DNA of 64,000 bases, taken from the NCBI RefSeq assembly GCF_032854445.1, contig NC_088295.1, positions 34,628,510 to 34,692,509 on the forward strand, given 5' to 3'. Both the position numbers and the translations under genes were made by a program. How positions within the stretch are numbered: the first letter of the stretch is position 1; every line of letters starts with the position of its first letter. The DNA is from Liolophura sinensis (taxonomy: Eukaryota; Mollusca; Polyplacophora; Chitonida; Chitonidae). The notes beneath the pieces are model-generated. The model was not told where the DNA came from, ran no database searches, and worked only from the letters and a program-made list of their open reading frames with translations. This document shows positions 61,240 through 64,000 of the stretch, piece after piece.

Positions 61240-61245
61240 TTATTT
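61240..61245 (-). terminator. Possible poly(A) signal AATAAA for the right-edge gene
   Basis: Minus-strand AATAAA about 860 bases after the stop at 62101-62103. The stretch between has no repeats of the common families and could be 3' UTR. Confidence 0.35.
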
Positions 61246-61961
61246 TCTGTACAAAATCGTTATTGTTTACAAATATGTGAATATTTGAAAAGCGAGAAAG
61301 TATTCAGTTAACAAAAAATTGCCAGTAAAATATAACTGTATACATTGGAAATTTGTCTTTACATCTGTACATTAGCCAAGTATGAATATACAAAATACAT
61401 ATAGGCTATAGACTCAAGTGCTTCATTAAAGCTGAAATACATATATAAAACCTGGTCTGCAGAATGTAAATTAAGAATATTTACCAAATAATTACATATA
61501 TGCTATGTACAATGTCAAAAAAAAAAAAGCTATAGAACACCTGAAATTCTTAACTACGCAATAAAAAGTGCTACCACAGACTATTTTCACATACCAATAG
61601 AATGTATTCATCTCAAAACTTCCAGTAATTTTCATAAAATTGTGTTAAAAACAAACCTGTTATTCCTCAGAAATGAAATGTACAGGACGACAAATCAAAT
61701 GGTTCATAAAATATTAAAAACATTATGATTCACTAGATTCCACAACATATTTTGATCTTTGAAGGACAACAAAAAATACATGAATTTATCAAACAAACAG
61801 GAAAAACAGTATTACCAGTAAAGATTCAGAAGAAAATCCCAATAAAGACATCAATACTGGCATAAAAACTACATGTTCATACAGAGGAATATCCCCCTTA
61901 GGTTTGCTAGAAACAAATAATTCATGCCTCCCTCTCTTACAAGCCATTAAATTGTTATTAC

Positions 61962-62018
61962 ATTACAACCTCCTTCCAGTATTATATTACACTCTTCCAT
62001 ATTACCAGTGAGATTTTA
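61962..62018 (+). repeat. 55 bp repeat, copy 1 (in putative 3' UTR)
   Basis: TTACAACCTCCTTCCAGTATTATATTACACTCTTCCAT is repeated almost exactly at 63778-63836, in an intron of the same gene. Confidence 0.9.
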
Positions 62019-62100
62019 CTGCTTTATACTACAAGTACAGTAGTTTTTGGCGGGATTTTTGGGAAACGTTTGTGTGCTGTAAATGTTCATATATATTTGG

Positions 62101-63721
62101 CTACATGGCAGTTTTGATGAACGTTTCCTCATGATGTTCTACAACCCTACGATGGGTCTGTCCGGGGGAACCATGAGGACTCACGTCACGGATGTCAACC
62201 TCAATGCCCTGGGTTTCCATGACAACATCCCTATCTGTAGCGCCATGCCTCGCATGCTGACCTCCAGCCTCATCATCAGGGACGAGTTCTGTGATAATCT
62301 TCATATCTCCACCAGTGTAGCCCTCGGGATCCACCTCTGTGATGATGACAGTCTCCGATTCGGCGTTCTGCGATGGCCCCGCCTCTTCTCTCAGGACGGC
62401 CTCGATGTGTTCATGAGCCTCCATGGCCTTCTCCGACTCCAGCCTCTGTACCGTCTCCTGCGTTTCTGTGTGTGCTTTCTTCTGCACCGTTGCGTAGACA
62501 ACATCTTGAGGAATGCTCTGTTGTACTGTGGACTGCTCAGCTACATAGCCCTTGTTTTCATACGCATACGACCGATTAAAACCTGTGTCATAAACTACGG
62601 GAGCGGCGTCTACATGCATTATCTCTCTGGTCTGAAACGATAACATTCAAAACATCCTGTCAGCCCAGGTGGAAAATAAGAAGTCCATTCAGTAAAGAAC
62701 TGAAAAACAAAGGTGACTTTGCAACAGCAGGTAAATATCTTCATCATAAGTTAACCCTTAAATCTTCACCCTTTCTACTGCAAAACATCAAGTGTCAACC
62801 TCAGACGTAAATGTCCCTGGAGACTTCAATTCCATAGCATGGAAGCATATGAAAGGAATCTATAATGTAAGGAAAGAGCTAGATATAGATAGACAAAACA
62901 TGGTTCTCATAGAGCCAAGACTAACAGTTCAGTGTGTTGTTATATGAAAACCAATAAATCACCAATAATTGATGTGAATTACCATGAAAACCTAGGTTTC
63001 CAGTTTTCCTTGCTTTACAAATGTACAATTGCAAATTGTTAGATTATTCACAATTTCTTCATTTGAAATACAACCCTACACATAAGTTTATCTATACTTA
63101 CTCTCTGTTCTTCTCTGTAATGTGAACATGAAAAAGAAAAGAAAAGTCTTTACAACATTATCATTAACGACGCATTTGGAGTAATAGATTTGTAAACACA
63201 ATTAGATCTTAAAACAAACCACAGGCAAGGTAACCGAATTGCTACCTATTGTTGGCTAAATTTCCACATCAAACAAATCATTCTTGACATGGAAATGACA
63301 AGGAATTTTAACTAATACCACACAAAATTACCAATCTTGATAGAAAATGTGCAGCAGAACTCAGGAACAGTGTGCAGACATATACTTACATGTGGCTGGC
63401 ACCTCCTAGAGAAACAAAACAGAAAAAAACGTGTTTCAGGCAAAAATTTTATCAGGCAAATGAAGAAAAAACTGTATCTTGTTAGGAGATGGTAGTCCCC
63501 TGTATACAGTATAGTGGTTTTGCAATATAATGTTTCTCACTGTACAGTACACAGTAATAATATATTTATTGGGCGCCTCATTATTGAAGAATCACCGGTT
63601 CTGATTTTTACCAGTTACAAACATTTATGATAAAGTTCTTATTTTGGAAAATAATGAAGAATTTTTCTAGTTAATACTTCATAATTTACCTCCAAAAAGT
63701 TTGTCCTTGTCATCTCTATGT
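62101..63721 (-). CDS. 3' end of an unidentified gene: three micro-exons and an acidic C-terminal tail
   Basis: Exons 63690-63721 (32 nt), 63390-63405 (16 nt), 63102-63114 (13 nt) and 62101-62631 (stop TAG 62101-62103) join in phase. They give HRDDKDKLFG, then GGASH, IEEQR and TREIMHVDAAPVVYDTGF, continuing 176 residues in the last exon. All splice sites are GT-AG (GTAAAT, GTAAGT, GTAAGT). The tail is rich in Glu, Gln, Asp and His, with a possible tyrosine motif YENKGYVAE and no hydrophobic segment. The charged start followed by a disordered acidic tail suits the cytoplasmic end of a membrane protein, but the family is not recognised. The gene continues beyond the right edge. Confidence 0.66.
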
Positions 63722-63777
63722 CTGGAAAAAACAAAATCATCAGATTATAGTCTTCTTGTATGCCATTAACTTGTTAA

Positions 63778-63836
63778 TTAGATTACAACCTCCTTCCAGT
63801 ATTATATTACACTCTTCCATGTTACCAGTGAGATAT
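63778..63836 (+). repeat. 55 bp repeat, copy 2 (intronic)
   Basis: Differs from 61962-62018 at one or two positions over ~55 bp; flanking sequence is unrelated. Confidence 0.9.
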
Positions 63837-64000
63837 CAGGAGACGTTTATCGACATCAATCATCCCCAAAATTTTGCTTTCATGCAACACTGATCCCAGT
63901 CAAGCTTAAAACCAATGCTAAAGATGAGTGCAATCTATTCAGGAAATCAAAACCAACTAACAACAGTTTCATAGGGATACTGTTTTGTGATGCTTTATAA

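Noticed and set aside
62083-62643. 186-codon open frame on the plus strand
   Set aside because: It is the antisense shadow of the minus-strand tail exon, which has an acceptor, in-phase micro-exons and charged, biased composition.

Overview
This window is spliced animal nuclear DNA, most likely from a mollusc. It is AT-rich with long introns. It contains many copies of a tRNA-headed SINE whose body (CGACGGCGGCCAGCATTATG...) and AAATAAAT tail I associate with molluscan V-SINE/RUDI-type elements. All host genes I can support are on the minus strand. Gene models were built by hand from reading frame, GT/AG sites and exon phase; no alignment was run.

Layout: (1) 1-11.3 kb holds cadherin-23-like sequence. 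The signal-peptide/EC1 exons of one gene (start at 1481) run off the left edge. A second set of exons (11289 down to 3934) covers the end of EC1 to about EC4. The signal/EC1 exon pair is duplicated (copy 2 at 9.4-10.7 kb) inside an intron of that second set, so exon order does not match protein order. (2) 12.4-13.2 kb is a decayed non-LTR retrotransposon. (3) 14.0-23.6 kb is a candidate secreted Cys/Pro-rich modular protein. One intron is filled by a ~2.5 kb tandem array made from its own 3' splice site plus the first 11 codons of a module exon. (4) 25.5-26.6 kb is a candidate three-exon gene for a ~39-residue secreted peptide. (5) 28.4-55.4 kb is a 24-exon gene for a ~1350-residue EF-hand/WD40 protein of the WDR49/WDR64/EFCAB8 (WDY) family, in phase throughout. 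Its introns carry SINEs, a CRE-like (TGACGTCA) tandem array and a GTACACCTCA-rich tract. (6) 56-61 kb is intergenic, with microsatellites and a cluster of three SINE families. (7) 61.2-63.7 kb is the 3' end of an unidentified gene with three micro-exons and an acidic tail.

Cadherin-23 proteins are long adhesion proteins of ciliary or stereociliary links, and WDR49-type proteins are reported from cilia. The neighbourhood of the two may be coincidence. The genes are separate monocistronic units with no operon structure.
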